From Saccoglossus kowalevskii (Eukaryota > Hemichordata > Enteropneusta > Harrimaniidae), in contig NW_003109905.1 of assembly GCF_000003605.2 (NCBI RefSeq), positions 1-41,153 on the forward strand: a stretch of 41,153 bases of DNA, in the 5' to 3' direction. The notes under the pieces were generated by a model. The model did not search any database, had not been told where the DNA came from, and saw only the letters and a program-made list of their open reading frames with translations. Positions 1 through 8,989 of this stretch are shown one piece after another; the stretch's first letter is position 1, and each line of letters opens with the position of its first letter. The position numbers and the translations under genes are program-made.

Positions 1-345
1 TTCCACAAGTAATTGGTTAGCAGCCTGCACCTCCTCTAATTTCTTTCTGTTTTCTTCAAACAAAGCGTTAATATATTGCATAGATGTTTCTACCTTTTCA
101 AGTTTTGCCTCCAATGCACCCATTTTCTCCAACTTTTCATTAATTCCACGTATTTCCTGTAGAATTGTTAGTATATTGGCTTCACTGTTGTTACCATCAT
201 CTGTTGCAGTGGCATTCACCACCGTGCCTGTCATTGCCGAGTGACCATCGTGCTGGAAACGCTTCTTTTTGCATTTTTCACACAATAGCAAATCTCCTTG
301 GCACAAATGCACTCCCCGTTTTATATTACAGTCGTCGCACTTCAT
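1..345 (-). CDS. N-terminus of B-box-like zinc finger / coiled-coil protein (partial, runs off left edge)
   Basis: An open frame of 115 codons starts at the ATG at 345-343 and has no stop before the window edge. An in-frame TAA lies two codons upstream and the start has A at -3, so this start is well supported unless an upstream exon is spliced on. Cysteines and histidines are spaced C3-x2-C6-x8-C15-x6-C22-x2-C25-x6-H32-x2-H35, which fits a B-box-type zinc finger. From about residue 60 the chain is rich in E, K, L and Q with heptad-like leucines (LEKMGALEAKLEKVETSM), a probable coiled coil. Zinc finger plus coiled coil occurs in TRIM-like proteins without a RING and also in the first ORF of some non-LTR retrotransposons. 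The abrupt junction with the array at 439/440 makes a mobile-element ORF1 attractive, but this is inference. It shares nothing with the repeats to its right. Confidence 0.6.
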   Translation of the reverse strand, partial: MKCDDCNIKRGVHLCQGDLLLCEKCKKKRFQHDGHSAMTGTVVNATATDDGNNSEANILTILQEIRGINEKLEKMGALEAKLEKVETSMQYINALFEENRKKLEEVQAANQLLVE

Positions 346-439
346 TCTTTAGTGGATTATGATATAGTATAACGAATTTGAGGTAGTTTTCCCGTGAAAA
401 TCTCAAGAGCACGAAATTGGCCGTGTTCACTGTTCACAC
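346..439 (-). other. unique sequence upstream of the B-box-like gene, ending at the array junction
   Basis: This AT-rich stretch is the only non-repeat sequence besides the gene at 1-345. It would be the 5' leader or promoter of that gene. A tandem pair of TGTTCAC lies at 424-437 directly against the junction. I see no convincing TATA box or splice site. If the neighbour is a retrotransposon, this is its 5' UTR and 439/440 is its 5' insertion end. Confidence 0.45.
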
Positions 440-501
440 AAATACGCATAGTAGCATGCTATACGGGAGTCAAACATGATATGGCAGTTATTTGGATCCA
501 T
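440..501 (-). pseudogene. mini-gene copy 0, 5' fragment cut by the array edge
   Basis: Only the leader and about the first 21 codons remain (start ATG at 501, one of the N4-N6 codons deleted). At 439/440 the frame runs into foreign sequence and would stop after CEQ. Its promoter is complete: TATA at 551-560, CCAAT boxes near 569 and 605. A transcript starting here would run leftward into the unique region, toward and in the same direction as the B-box-like gene. Confidence 0.75.
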
Positions 502-1286
502 GTCGATTGATGGTATGGCTGTATCTGATGGAAAACAGTAAATTATGTCGTTTATAAAAGGGGGTCGGCCAATCAGCTTGATCTCGAACATGTCACTTTT
601 TGAACCAATCAGAAATCCCCGTCGAAGTGACAAAGTCGTCCAAACACGAAAATAGTTGTCACATTTTCACTTGTAGGCGGCGTGATTGAAGTTCTACGTT
701 ATTGTTTCCACTAAACTTTGTTGTGAAGCGAGTTTTTTAATTGCGACGCCTATTTGTTACCAGATACAACCGCGAAACGGTGACGCTTTATTACGTCCCG
801 GCAAATTAACAATACATATTCTGAGAGCTTTGCATAATGTAGTAATACATGCATTTGATTATTGCAATTTCTAGTTCATTACTTGCTCAGTTTCGCATTG
901 CCAAACTCTTATTCGCAACACATATGTATTAACATATATTTACTCGACAAAAAGATGGCGTTTTGTTGAGAACCGGAGATTAACATTACATATTCTGAAA
1001 GCTTTAAACAATTATGTAATACTTGTAATTAAGCATTTGAAATTAGCTGCTATTACATAATCTGCTTCCACATGTTCTTTTACTTAACTGAATAATTCCA
1101 ATGTGATGTGCGTCGCATGTTGGCGCTCTTTATTCTTTTTTATGCATTATGACATTGACCCGAATTGGTTGAAATCGTTCTGATTTGCAAATTAATAATG
1201 TATGAGAGTTGTACATAGCATTACGTGCAATAATCTGAGTGACGGGATGAACAATGTACGGTAGTTCTCATTTTGGAGTATGTGCT

Positions 1287-1302
1287 GGCCCTGAGAAGGG
1301 CC
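1287..1302 (-). terminator. histone-type 3' stem-loop, copy 1
   Basis: Minus strand GGCCCT-TCTC-AGGGCC, a perfect match to the histone stem-loop consensus GGYYYUHHUHARRRCC. It survives although most of the gene is deleted. Downstream purine element AAAATGAG. Confidence 0.85.
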
Positions 1303-1324
1303 GTTTTGTATGAGTGTCGTAGCA

Positions 1325-1388
1325 CTATTGCTGACGACGATTTTGCCTTTTCTGGATATTTTTTAAAATCACCCAAGGAGCATAATCT
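1325..1388 (-). pseudogene. mini-gene copy 1, 3' fragment
   Basis: Only the last ~20 codons (tail QKRQNRRQQ) and the stop remain. At about 1388 the sequence jumps straight into the spacer motif TTGCTCAGTTTCG, so leader, promoter and most of the ORF are deleted. The stem-loop at 1287-1302 survives. The same breakpoint occurs in copy 16. Confidence 0.8.
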
Positions 1389-1790
1389 TGCTCAGTTTCG
1401 CATTGCCAAACTCTTATTCGCAACACATATGTATTAACATATATTTACTCGACAAAAAGATGGCGTTTTGTTGAGAACCGGAGATTAACATTACATATTC
1501 TGAAAGCTTTAAACAATTATGTAATACTTGTAATTAAGCATTTGAAATTAGCTGCTATTACATAATCTGCTTCCACATGTTCTTTTACTTAACTGAATAA
1601 TTCCAATGTGATGTGCGTCGCATGTTGGCGCTCTTTATTCTTTTTTATGCATTATGACATTGACCCGATTGGTTGAAATCGTTCTGATTTGCAAATTAAT
1701 AATGTATGAGAGTTGTACATAGCATTACGTGCAATAATCTGAGTGATGGGATGAACAATGTACGGTAGTTCTCATTTTGGAGTATGTGCT

Positions 1791-1806
1791 GGCCCTGAGA
1801 AGGGCC
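1791..1806 (-). terminator. histone-type 3' stem-loop, copy 2
   Basis: Loop TCTC; downstream element AAAATGAG. Gene truncated. Confidence 0.85.
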
Positions 1807-1828
1807 GTTTTGTATGAGTGTCGTAGCA

Positions 1829-1926
1829 CTATTGCTGACGACGATTTTGCCGTTTCTGGATAATTTTTAAAATCACACAAGGAGCATAATCTACAGGATA
1901 ATTGCCTTCTTCAAGAATTTAGATGA
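1829..1926 (-). pseudogene. mini-gene copy 2, 3' fragment
   Basis: About 32 C-terminal codons remain. At 1926 the sequence jumps to the region beyond the distal CCAAT box (taaagtcgtcc), removing start codon, TATA and both CCAAT boxes. This is a different deletion from that in copy 1. Confidence 0.8.
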
Positions 1927-2582
1927 TAAAGTCGTCCAAACACGAAAATAGTTGTCACATTTTCACTTGTAGGCGGCGTGATTGAAGTTCTACGTTATTG
2001 TTTCCACTAAACTTTATTGTGAAGCGAGTTTATTAATTGCGACGCCTATTTGTTACCAGATACAACCGCGAAAAGGTGACGCTTTAGTACGTCCCGGCAA
2101 ATTAACAATACATATTCTGAGAGCTTTGCATAATGTAGTAATACATGCATTTGATTATTGCAATTTCTAGTTCATTACTTGCTCAGTTTCGCATTGCCAA
2201 ACTCTTATTCGCAACACATATGTATTAACATATATTTACTCGACAAAAAGATGGCGTTTTTTTGAGAACCGGAGATTAACATTACATATTCTGAAAGCGT
2301 TAAATAATTATGTAATACTTGTAATTAATCATTTGAAATTAGCTGCTATTACATAATCTGCTTCCACGTGTTCTTTTACTTAACTGAATTATTCCAATTT
2401 GATGTGCGTCGAATGTTGGCGCTCTTTATTCTGTTTTATGCATTATGACATTGACCCGAATTGGTTGAAATCGTTCTGATTTGCAAATAAGTAAGATATG
2501 ACAGTTGTACATAGCATTACGTGCAATAATCGCAGTGATGGGATGGACAATGTACGGTAGTTCTCTTTTTGGAGTATGTGCT

Positions 2583-2598
2583 GGCCCTGAGAAGGGCC
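2583..2598 (-). terminator. histone-type 3' stem-loop, copy 3
   Basis: Loop TCTC; downstream element AAAAAGAG. Confidence 0.85.
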
Positions 2599-2620
2599 GT
2601 TTTGTATGAGTGTCGTAGCA

Positions 2621-2878
2621 CTATTGCTGAGACGATTTTGCCGTTTCTGGATAATTTTTAAAATCACACAAGGAGCATAATCTACAGGATAATTGCCTTC
2701 TTCAGAATTTAGATGACCTCTTCGACAGGTAATAACTGTACGATGGATCGTGCCCAAGACGAGAATGCTCGTGTCCATGGCTGCGGTGTTCTCCTGTCGA
2801 AAAAGGGCTGAATAAAAACGCATAGTATCGTGCTATACGGGAGTCCAACATGATAGGGCAGTTGTTATTTGGATACAT
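2621..2878 (-). pseudogene. mini-gene copy 3, frameshifted, with dead proximal promoter
   Basis: Several one-base deletions break the frame (near 2630, 2704 and 2790). The N-terminus has D2Y, H8P and F11L. The proximal TATA is replaced by TTTTTAAAAAGG near 2929-2940 and the cap-site motif by CCATATGATA. Two further complete promoter modules lie behind it (TATA at 3171-3180 and 3412-3421). Confidence 0.8.
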
Positions 2879-2928
2879 GTCGATTGATAGTATGGCGGTA
2901 TCATATGGAAAAATGTAAAGGGCTGTCG

Positions 2929-2990
2929 TTTTTAAAAAGGCGTTCGGCCAATCAGCATGATCTCGCACATGTCACTTTTCGAACCAATCG
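2929..2990 (-). promoter_or_regulatory. degenerate proximal promoter of copy 3
   Basis: Both CCAAT boxes persist but TATAAA is replaced by an A/T run (TTTTTAAAAAGG) and the cap motif is CCATATGATA. Probably inactive. Confidence 0.6.
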
Positions 2991-3089
2991 GAAATCCCCG
3001 TCGAAGCGACAAAGTCGTCCAAACACGAAAATAGTTGTCACATTTTCACTTGTAGGCGGCGTGATTGAAGTTCTACGTTATTGTTTCCA

Positions 3090-3330
3090 CAGTTGTTATG
3101 GCAGTTGTTACTTGGATCCATGTTGATTTATGGCATGCCGGTATCTGATGGAAAACAGTAAATTCTGTCGTTTATAAAAGGGGGTCGGCCAATCAGCTTG
3201 ATCTCGCACATGTCACTTTTTGAACCAATCGGAAATCCCCGTCGAAGCGACAAAGTCGTCCAAACACGAAAATAGTTGTCACATTTTCACTTGTAGGCGG
3301 CGTGATTGAAGTTCTACGTTATTGTTTCCA
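3090..3330 (-). repeat. extra 241-bp promoter module, first of two behind copy 3
   Basis: Contains a complete TATA (3171-3180), both CCAAT boxes, leader and the first codons (MDPSNNCHNN), then joins the spacer-side sequence of the promoter next to it. It would start a transcript that runs into the copy 3 promoter. Confidence 0.85.
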
Positions 3331-3571
3331 CAGTTGTTATGGCAGTTGTTACTTGGATCCATGTTGATTTATGGCATGGCGGTATCTGATGGAAAACAGT
3401 AAATTCTGTCGTTTATAAAAGGGGGTCGGCAAATCAGCTTGATCTCGCACATGTCACTTTTTGAACCAATCAGAAATCCCCGTCGAAGTGACAAAGTCGT
3501 CCAAACACGAAAATAGTTGTCACATTTTCACTTGTAGGCGGCGTGATTGAAGTTCTACGTTATTGTTTCCA
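3331..3571 (-). repeat. extra 241-bp promoter module, second behind copy 3
   Basis: Directly follows the previous module with a period of 241 bp, making three promoters in series, the only triplet in the window. TATA 3412-3421; the proximal CCAAT is CAAAT. Confidence 0.85.
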
Positions 3572-4147
3572 CTAAACTTTATTGTGAAGCGAGTTTTTTT
3601 ATTGCGACGCCTATTTGTTACCAGATACAACCGCGAAAAGGTGACGCTTTAGTACGTCCCGGCAAATTAACAATACATATTCTGAGAGCTTTGCATAATG
3701 TAGTAATACATGCATTTGATTATTGCAATTTCTAGTTCATTACTTGCTCAGTTTCGCATTGCCGAACTCTTATTCACAACACATATGTATTAGCATATAT
3801 TTACTCGACAAAAAGATGGCGTTTTGTTGAGAACCGAAGATTAACATTACATATTCTGAAAGCTATAAATAATTATGTAATACTTGTAATTAATCATTTG
3901 AAATTAGCTGCTATTACATAATCTGCTTTTACATGTTCTTTTACTTAACTGAATAATTCCAATGTGATGTGCGTCGAATGTTGGCGCTCTTTATTCTGTT
4001 TTATGCATTATGACATTGACCCGAATTGGTTGAAATCGTTCTGATTTGCAAATAAGTATGATATGACAGTTGTACATAGCATTACGTGCAATAATCGCAG
4101 TGATGGGATGGACAGTGTACGGTAGTTCTCTTTTTGGAGTATGTGCT

Positions 4148-4163
4148 GGCCCTGAGAAGGGCC
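4148..4163 (-). terminator. histone-type 3' stem-loop, copy 4
   Basis: Loop TCTC; downstream element AAAAAGAG. Spacer to the stop has TAATGC instead of CATACA. Confidence 0.85.
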
Positions 4164-4185
4164 GTTTTGCATTAGTGTCGTAGCA

Positions 4186-4433
4186 CTATTGCTGACGACG
4201 ATTTTGCCTTTTCTGGGTAATTTTTAAAATCACCCAAGTAGCATAATCTACAGGATAATTGCCTTCTTCAAGAATTGAGATGACCTCTTCGACAGGTAAT
4301 AACTGTACGATGGATCGTGCCCAAGACGAGAATGCTCGGGTGGTCTCCTTGTCGAAAAAGGGCTGAATAAATACGGATAGTAGCATGCTATACGGGAGTC
4401 CAACATGATATGGCAGTTGTTATTTGGATCCAT
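4186..4433 (-). pseudogene. mini-gene copy 4, 13-nt deletion
   Basis: A 13-nt deletion near 4339 removes the PPQPWT segment and shifts the frame, so the N-terminal part (start 4433) and the C-terminal part ending at the stop 4188-4186 lie in different frames. The proximal TATA is degraded (TTTCTAAAAAGG near 4484); a good TATA sits in the next module at 4736-4745. It is a near twin of copy 15. Confidence 0.8.
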
Positions 4434-4483
4434 GTCGATTGATAGTATGGCGGTATCATATGGAAAAATGTAAACAGCTGTCG

Positions 4484-4545
4484 TTTCTAAAAAGGCGTTC
4501 GGCCAATCAGCATGATCTCGCACATGTCACTTTTCGAACCAATCG
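4484..4545 (-). promoter_or_regulatory. degenerate proximal promoter of copy 4
   Basis: TATA position reads TTTCTAAAAAGG; CCAAT boxes kept. Confidence 0.6.
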
Positions 4546-4644
4546 GAAATCCCCGTCGAAGTGACAAAGTCGTCCAAACACGAAAATAGTTGTCACATTT
4601 TCACTTGTAGGCGGCGTGATTGAAGTTCTACGTTATTGTTTCCT

Positions 4645-4885
4645 CAGTTGTTATGGCAGTTATTACTTGGATCCATGTTGATTTATGGCATGGCGGTATC
4701 TGATGGAAAACAGTAAATTCTGTCGTTTATAAAAGGGGGTCGGCCAATCAGCTTGATCTCGCACATGTCACTTTTTGAACCAATCAGAAATCCCCGTCGA
4801 AGTGATCAAGTCGTCCAAACGCGAAAATATTTGTCACATTTTCACTTGTAGGCGGCGTGATTGAAGTTCTACGTTATTGTTTCCA
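4645..4885 (-). repeat. extra 241-bp promoter module behind copy 4
   Basis: TATA 4736-4745. It supplies the only good TATA for this unit. Confidence 0.85.
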
Positions 4886-5461
4886 CTAAACTTTGTTGTG
4901 AAGCGAGTTTTTTAAATGCGACGCCTATTTGTTACCAGATACAACCGCGAAACGGTGACACTTTAGTACGTCCCGGCAAATTAACAATACATATTCTGAG
5001 AGCTTTGCATAATGTAGTAATACATGCATTTGATTATTGCAATTTCTAGTTCATTACTTGCTCAGTTTCGCATTGCCAAACTCTTATTCGCAACACATAT
5101 GTATTAACATATATTTACTCGACAAAAAGATGGCGTTTTGTTGAGAATCGGAGATTAACATTACATATTCTGAAAGCTTTAAATAATTATGTAATACTTG
5201 TAATTAATCATTTGAAATTAGCTGCTATTACATAATCTGCTTCGACATGTTCTTTTACTTAACTGAATTATTCCAATTTGATGTGCGTCGAATGTTGGCG
5301 CTCTTTATTCTGTTTTATGCAATATGACATTGACCTGAATTGGTTGAAATCGTTCTGATTTGCAAATTAATATCATATGCCTGTTGTTCATAGCATTACG
5401 TGCAATAATCTGAGTGATGGGATGGACAATGTACGGTAGTTCTCTTTTTGGAGTATGTGCT

Positions 5462-5477
5462 GGCCCTGAGAAGGGCC
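5462..5477 (-). terminator. histone-type 3' stem-loop, copy 5 (reference)
   Basis: Six GC-rich pairs closed by T-A around TCTC, 22 nt after the TAG stop. It is preceded by CAAAAC and followed by AGCACA, where cleavage after CA would be expected. AAAAAGAG at 5449-5442, 12 nt further, could pair with the CUCUUU core known from U7 snRNA. Confidence 0.9.
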
Positions 5478-5499
5478 GTTTTGTATGAGTGTCGTAGCA

Positions 5500-5760
5500 C
5501 TATTGCTGACGACGATTTTGCCTTTTCTGGATAATTTTTAAAATCACCCAAGGAGCATAATCTACAGGATAATTGCCTTCTCCAAGAATCGAGATGACCT
5601 CTTCGACAGGTAATAACTGTACGACGGATCGTGCCCAAGACGAGAATGCTCGTGTCCATGGCTGCGGTGGTCTCCTTGTCGAAAGAGGGCTGGATAAATA
5701 CGCATAGTAGCATGCTATACGGGAGTCAAACATGATATGGCAGTTGTTATTTGGATCCAT
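5500..5760 (-). CDS. histone-style mini-gene copy 5, intact 86-codon ORF (reference copy)
   Basis: This copy shows the full gene plan. TATA is at 5810-5819 (TATAAA read 5815 to 5810), with CCAAT boxes at 5828-5832 and 5864-5868. The predicted start is the A at 5788 in TTCCATCAG, followed by a 28-nt leader and the ATG at 5760. The 86-residue protein has an N-rich start (MDPNNNCHIM), a proline/arginine patch (STRRPPQPWTR, 27-37), a middle with PVEEVISILGEGNY (51-64) and a basic tail KIIQKRQNRRQQ (75-86). Net charge is about +4. I see no signal peptide, membrane segment or cysteine-pair motif. Only I46V departs from the array majority. The frame stays open upstream of the ATG, but that extension would be encoded by the promoter, so this ATG is preferred. 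I do not recognise the protein. PV-x9-GNY has the spacing seen at the start of the H2A fold, but identity is otherwise low. Confidence 0.5.
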   Translation of the reverse strand: MDPNNNCHIMFDSRIACYYAYLSSPLSTRRPPQPWTRAFSSWARSVVQLLPVEEVISILGEGNYPVDYAPWVILKIIQKRQNRRQQ

Positions 5761-5809
5761 GTCGATTGATGGTATGGCGGTATCTGATGGAAAACAGAAA
5801 ATTCTGTCG

Positions 5810-5868
5810 TTTATAAAAGGTGGTCGGCCAATCAGCTTGATCTCGCGCATGTCACTTTTTTAACCAAT
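5810..5868 (-). promoter_or_regulatory. histone-style core promoter (reference, copy 5)
   Basis: On the minus strand, distal ATTGG (5868-5864), proximal ATTGG (5832-5828) and TTTTATAAA (5818-5810) follow in order. The two CCAAT boxes are 36 bp apart. Both fit the NF-Y consensus well (GGCCAATCAG, AACCAATCAG), and evenly spaced NF-Y pairs are a known feature of cell-cycle promoters. An E-box-like CACATG occurs between them in most copies; here it reads CGCATG. TTCCATCAG, 28 nt after the first T of TATAAA, resembles the invertebrate histone cap motif YCATTCR. Confidence 0.75.
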
Positions 5869-5924
5869 CAGAAATCCCCGTCGAAGTGACAAAGTCGTCC
5901 AAACACGAAAATAGTTGTCACAGT

Positions 5925-6137
5925 TTCTACAGCATAATATTCAGGATAATTGCCTTCTCCAAGAATTGAGATAACCTCTTCGACAGGTAATAACTGTACG
6001 ATGGATCGTGCCCAAGACGAGAATGCTCGTGTCCATGGCTGCGGTGGTCTCTTTGTCGAAAGAGGGCTGGATAACTACGCATAGTAGCATGCTATACGGG
6101 AGTCAAACATGATATGGCAGTTGTTATTTGGATCCAT
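5925..6137 (-). pseudogene. mini-gene copy 6, lacks 3' end and stem-loop
   Basis: A partial duplicate inserted between copy 5's promoter and the next spacer. It has its own TATA (6187-6196) and start (6137), but Y21 is changed to TAG near 6075 and the sequence breaks off near 5925, so there is no tail, stop or stem-loop. A transcript from it would run on through the copy 5 promoter. Confidence 0.75.
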
Positions 6138-6924
6138 GTCGATTGATAGTACAGCGATATCTGATGGAAAACAGTAAATTCTGTCGTTTATAAAAGGGTG
6201 TCGGCCAATCAGCTTGATCTCGCACATGTCACTTTTTGAACCAATCAGAAATCCCCGTCGAAGTGACAAAGTCGTCCAAACACGAAAATAGTTGTCACAT
6301 TTTCACTTGTAGGCGGCGTGATTGAAGTTCTACGTTATTGTTTCCACTAAACTTTGTTGTGAAGCGAGTTTTTTAATTGCGACGCCTATTTGTTACCAGA
6401 TACAACCGCGAAACGGTGACACTTTAGTACGTCCCGGCAAATTAACAATACATATTCTGAGAGCTTTGCATAATGTAGTAATACATGCATTTGATTATTG
6501 CAATTTCTAGTTCATTACTTGCTCAGTTTCGCATTGCCAAACTCTTATTCGCAACAAATATGTATTAACATATATTTACTCGACAAAAAGATGGCGTTTT
6601 GTTGAGAACCGGAGATTAACATTACATATTCTGAAAGCTTTAAATAATTATGTAATACTTGTAATTAATCATTTGAAATTAGCTGCTATTACATAATCTG
6701 CTTCTACATGTTCTTTTACTTAACTGAATTATATTCCAATGTGATGTGCGTCGAATGTTGGCGCTCTTTATTCTGTTTTATGCATTATGACATTGACCTG
6801 AATTGGTTGCAATCGTTCTGATTTGCAAATTAATATGATATGGCAGTTGTTCATAGCATTGCGTGCAATAATCTGAGTGATGGGATGGACAATGTACGGT
6901 AGTTCTCTTTTTGGAGTATGTGCT

Positions 6925-6940
6925 GGCCCTGAGAAGGGCC
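6925..6940 (-). terminator. histone-type 3' stem-loop, copy 7
   Basis: Loop TCTC; downstream element AAAAAGAG. Confidence 0.85.
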
Positions 6941-6962
6941 GTTTTGTATGAGTGTCGTAGCA

Positions 6963-7224
6963 CTATTGCTGACGACGATTTTGCCTTTTTCTGGATAATT
7001 TTTAAAATCACCCAAGGAGCATAATCTACAGGATAATTGCCTTCTCCAAGAATTGAGATGACCTCTTCGACAGGTAATAACTGTACGATGGATCGTGCCC
7101 AAGACGAGAATGCTCGTGTCCATGGCTGCGGTGGTCTCCTTGTCAAAAGTGGGCTGGATAAATACGCATAGTAGCATGCTATACGGGAGTCAAACATGAT
7201 ATGGCAGTTGTTATTTGGATCCAT
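6963..7224 (-). pseudogene. mini-gene copy 7, C-terminal frameshift
   Basis: One extra T in the run near 6985 shifts the frame ten codons before the usual stop. The ORF from 7224 then runs through the stem-loop (6925-6940) to 6778. Translation across the stem-loop is not compatible with a histone-type mRNA, so the copy is probably non-functional as a protein gene. Its TATA (7274-7283) and stem-loop are intact. Confidence 0.7.
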
Positions 7225-7433
7225 GTCGATTGATGGTATGGCGGTATCTGATGGAAAACAGTAAATTCTGTCGTTTATAAAAGGGGGTCGGCCAATCAGC
7301 TTGATCTCGCACATGTCACTTTTTGAACCAATCAGAAATCCCCGTCGAAGTGAGAAAGTCGTCCAGACGCGAAAATAGTTGTCACATTTTCACTTGTAGG
7401 CGGCGTGATTGAAGTTCTACGTTATTGTTTCCA

Positions 7434-7674
7434 CAGTTGTTATGGCAGTTGTTATTTGGATCCATGTCGATTGATGGTATGGCGGTATCTGTTGGAAAAC
7501 AGTAAATTCTGTCGTTTATAAAAGGGTGTCGGCCAATCAGCTTGATCTCGCACATGTCACTTTTTGAACCAATCAGAAATCCCCGTCGAAGTGACAAAGT
7601 CGTCCAAACACGAAAATAGTTGTCACATTTTCACTTGTAGGCGGCGTGATTGAAGTTCTACGTTATTGTTTCCA
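7434..7674 (-). repeat. extra 241-bp promoter module behind copy 7
   Basis: TATA 7515-7524. From the ATG at 7465 a 27-codon ORF (to 7382) begins MDPNNNCHNNCGNNN and ends in sequence that is normally upstream of the promoter. Confidence 0.85.
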
Positions 7675-8250
7675 CTAAACTTTATTGTGAAGCGAGTTTT
7701 TTAATTGCGACGCCTATTTCTTACCAGATACAACCGCGAAAAGGTGACGCTTTAGTACGTCCCGGCAAATTAACAATACATATTCTGAGAGCTTTGCATA
7801 ATGTAGTAATACATGCATTTGATTATTGCAATTTCTAGTTCATTACTTGCTCAGTTTCGCATTGCCAAACTCTTATTCACAACACATATGTATTAGCATA
7901 TATTTACTCGACAAAAAGATGGCGTTTTGTTGAGAACCGGAGATTAACATTACATATTCTGAAAGCTTTAAATAATTATGTAATACTTGTAATTAAGCAT
8001 TTGAAATTAGTTGCTATTACATAATCTGCTTCCACATGTTCTTTTACTTAACTGAATTATTCCAATGTGATGTGCGTCGAATGTTGGCGCTCTTTATTCT
8101 GTTTTATGCATTATGACATTGACCTGCATTGGTTGAAATCGTTCTGATTTTCAAATTAATATGATATGGCAGTTGTTCATAGCATTACGTGCAATAATCT
8201 GAGTGATGGGATGGACAATGTACGGTAGTTCTCCTTTTGGAGTATGTGCT

Positions 8251-8266
8251 GGCCCTGAGAAGGGCC
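8251..8266 (-). terminator. histone-type 3' stem-loop, copy 8
   Basis: Loop TCTC; downstream element AAAAGGAG, which with CTCC before it forms a small inverted repeat. Confidence 0.85.
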
Positions 8267-8288
8267 GTTTTGTAAGAGTGTCGTAGCA

Positions 8289-8546
8289 CTATTGCTGACG
8301 ACGATTTTGCCTTTTCTGGATATTTTTTAAAATCACCCAAGGAGCATAATCTATAGGATAATTGCCTTCTCCAAGAATTGAGATGACCTCTTCGTCAGGT
8401 AATAACTGTACGATGGATCGTGCCCAAGACGAGAATGCTCGTGTCCATGGCTGCGGTGGTCTCCTTGTCAAAGAGGGCTGGAAAATATGCCTAGTAGCAT
8501 GCTATACGGGAGTCAACATGATATGGCAGTTGTTATTTGGATCCAT
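8289..8546 (-). pseudogene. mini-gene copy 8, N-terminal frameshifts
   Basis: One-base deletions near 8470 and 8515 put the start (8546) out of frame with the C-terminal half. The C-terminal half carries V52D, V66I and I76N, variants shared only with copy 13. TATA is at 8596-8605. Confidence 0.75.
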
Positions 8547-8815
8547 GTCGATTGATGGTATGGCGGTATCTGATGGAAAACAGTAAATTCTGTCGTTTAT
8601 AAAAGGGGGTCGGCCAATCAGCTTGATCTCGCACATGTCACTTTTTGAACCAATCAGAAATCCCCGTCGAAGTGACAAAGTCGTCCAGACGCGAAAATAG
8701 TTGTCACATTTTCACTTGTAGGCGGCGTGATTGAAGTTCTACGTTATTGTTTCCACTAAACTTTGTTGTGAAGCGGGTTTTTTAATTGCGACGCCTATTT
8801 GTTACCAGATACAAC

Positions 8816-8915
8816 CGCGAAAAGGTGACGCTTTAGTACGTCCCGGCAAATTAACAATACATATTCTGAGAGCTTTGCATAATGTAGTAATACATGCATT
8901 TGATTATTGCAATTT
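8816..8915 (+). repeat. internal spacer repeat, arm a (representative)
   Basis: Shares with arm b the series TTAACA-TACATATTCTGA-AGCTTT-ATAAT-GTAATAC. Offset between arms is 174 bp. Both arms occur in all complete spacers, so the duplication predates array expansion. Confidence 0.65.
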
Positions 8916-8989
8916 CTAGTTCATTACTTGCTCAGTTTCGCATTGCCAAACTCTTATTCGCAACACATATGTATTAACATATATTTACT

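Noticed and set aside
3090-3330. Divergent plus-strand gene sharing the CCAAT boxes, as in H2A/H2B pairs
   Set aside because: No TATA or ATG-initiated ORF and no plus-strand stem-loop are found on the spacer side; the loop read on the plus strand (GAGA) does not fit the histone consensus.
5396-5713. Minus-strand 105-codon ORF in a second frame (MLLCVFIQPS...)
   Set aside because: It runs straight through the stem-loop, which should be untranslated, and starts at an internal ATG behind better-placed ones. It is a shadow of the 86-codon frame.
5500-5760. Resemblance of the protein to H3 (LP-x3-[LV] near the first helix) or H4 (KRQ near the C-terminus)
   Set aside because: Only a few residues agree and spacing does not hold. 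No other frame of the repeat shows histone remnants either.
5870-5885. NF-kB-like GGGGATTTC beside the distal CCAAT
   Set aside because: It is one short partial match with no partner site and no reason to expect immune-type regulation here.
6778-7224. Long C-terminal extension in copies 7 and 29 as a fused protein
   Set aside because: It is caused by a one-base indel in a T run and translates across the stem-loop; most likely decay or sequencing error.
8731-8919. Recurring plus-strand 62-codon ORF in the spacer (KFYVIVSTKL... to ...FDYCNF)
   Set aside because: It has no ATG (it opens with TTG right after a TGA), is frameshifted in several units, has no promoter of its own, and covers one arm of the internal spacer repeat. 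Conservation is explained by array homogenisation.
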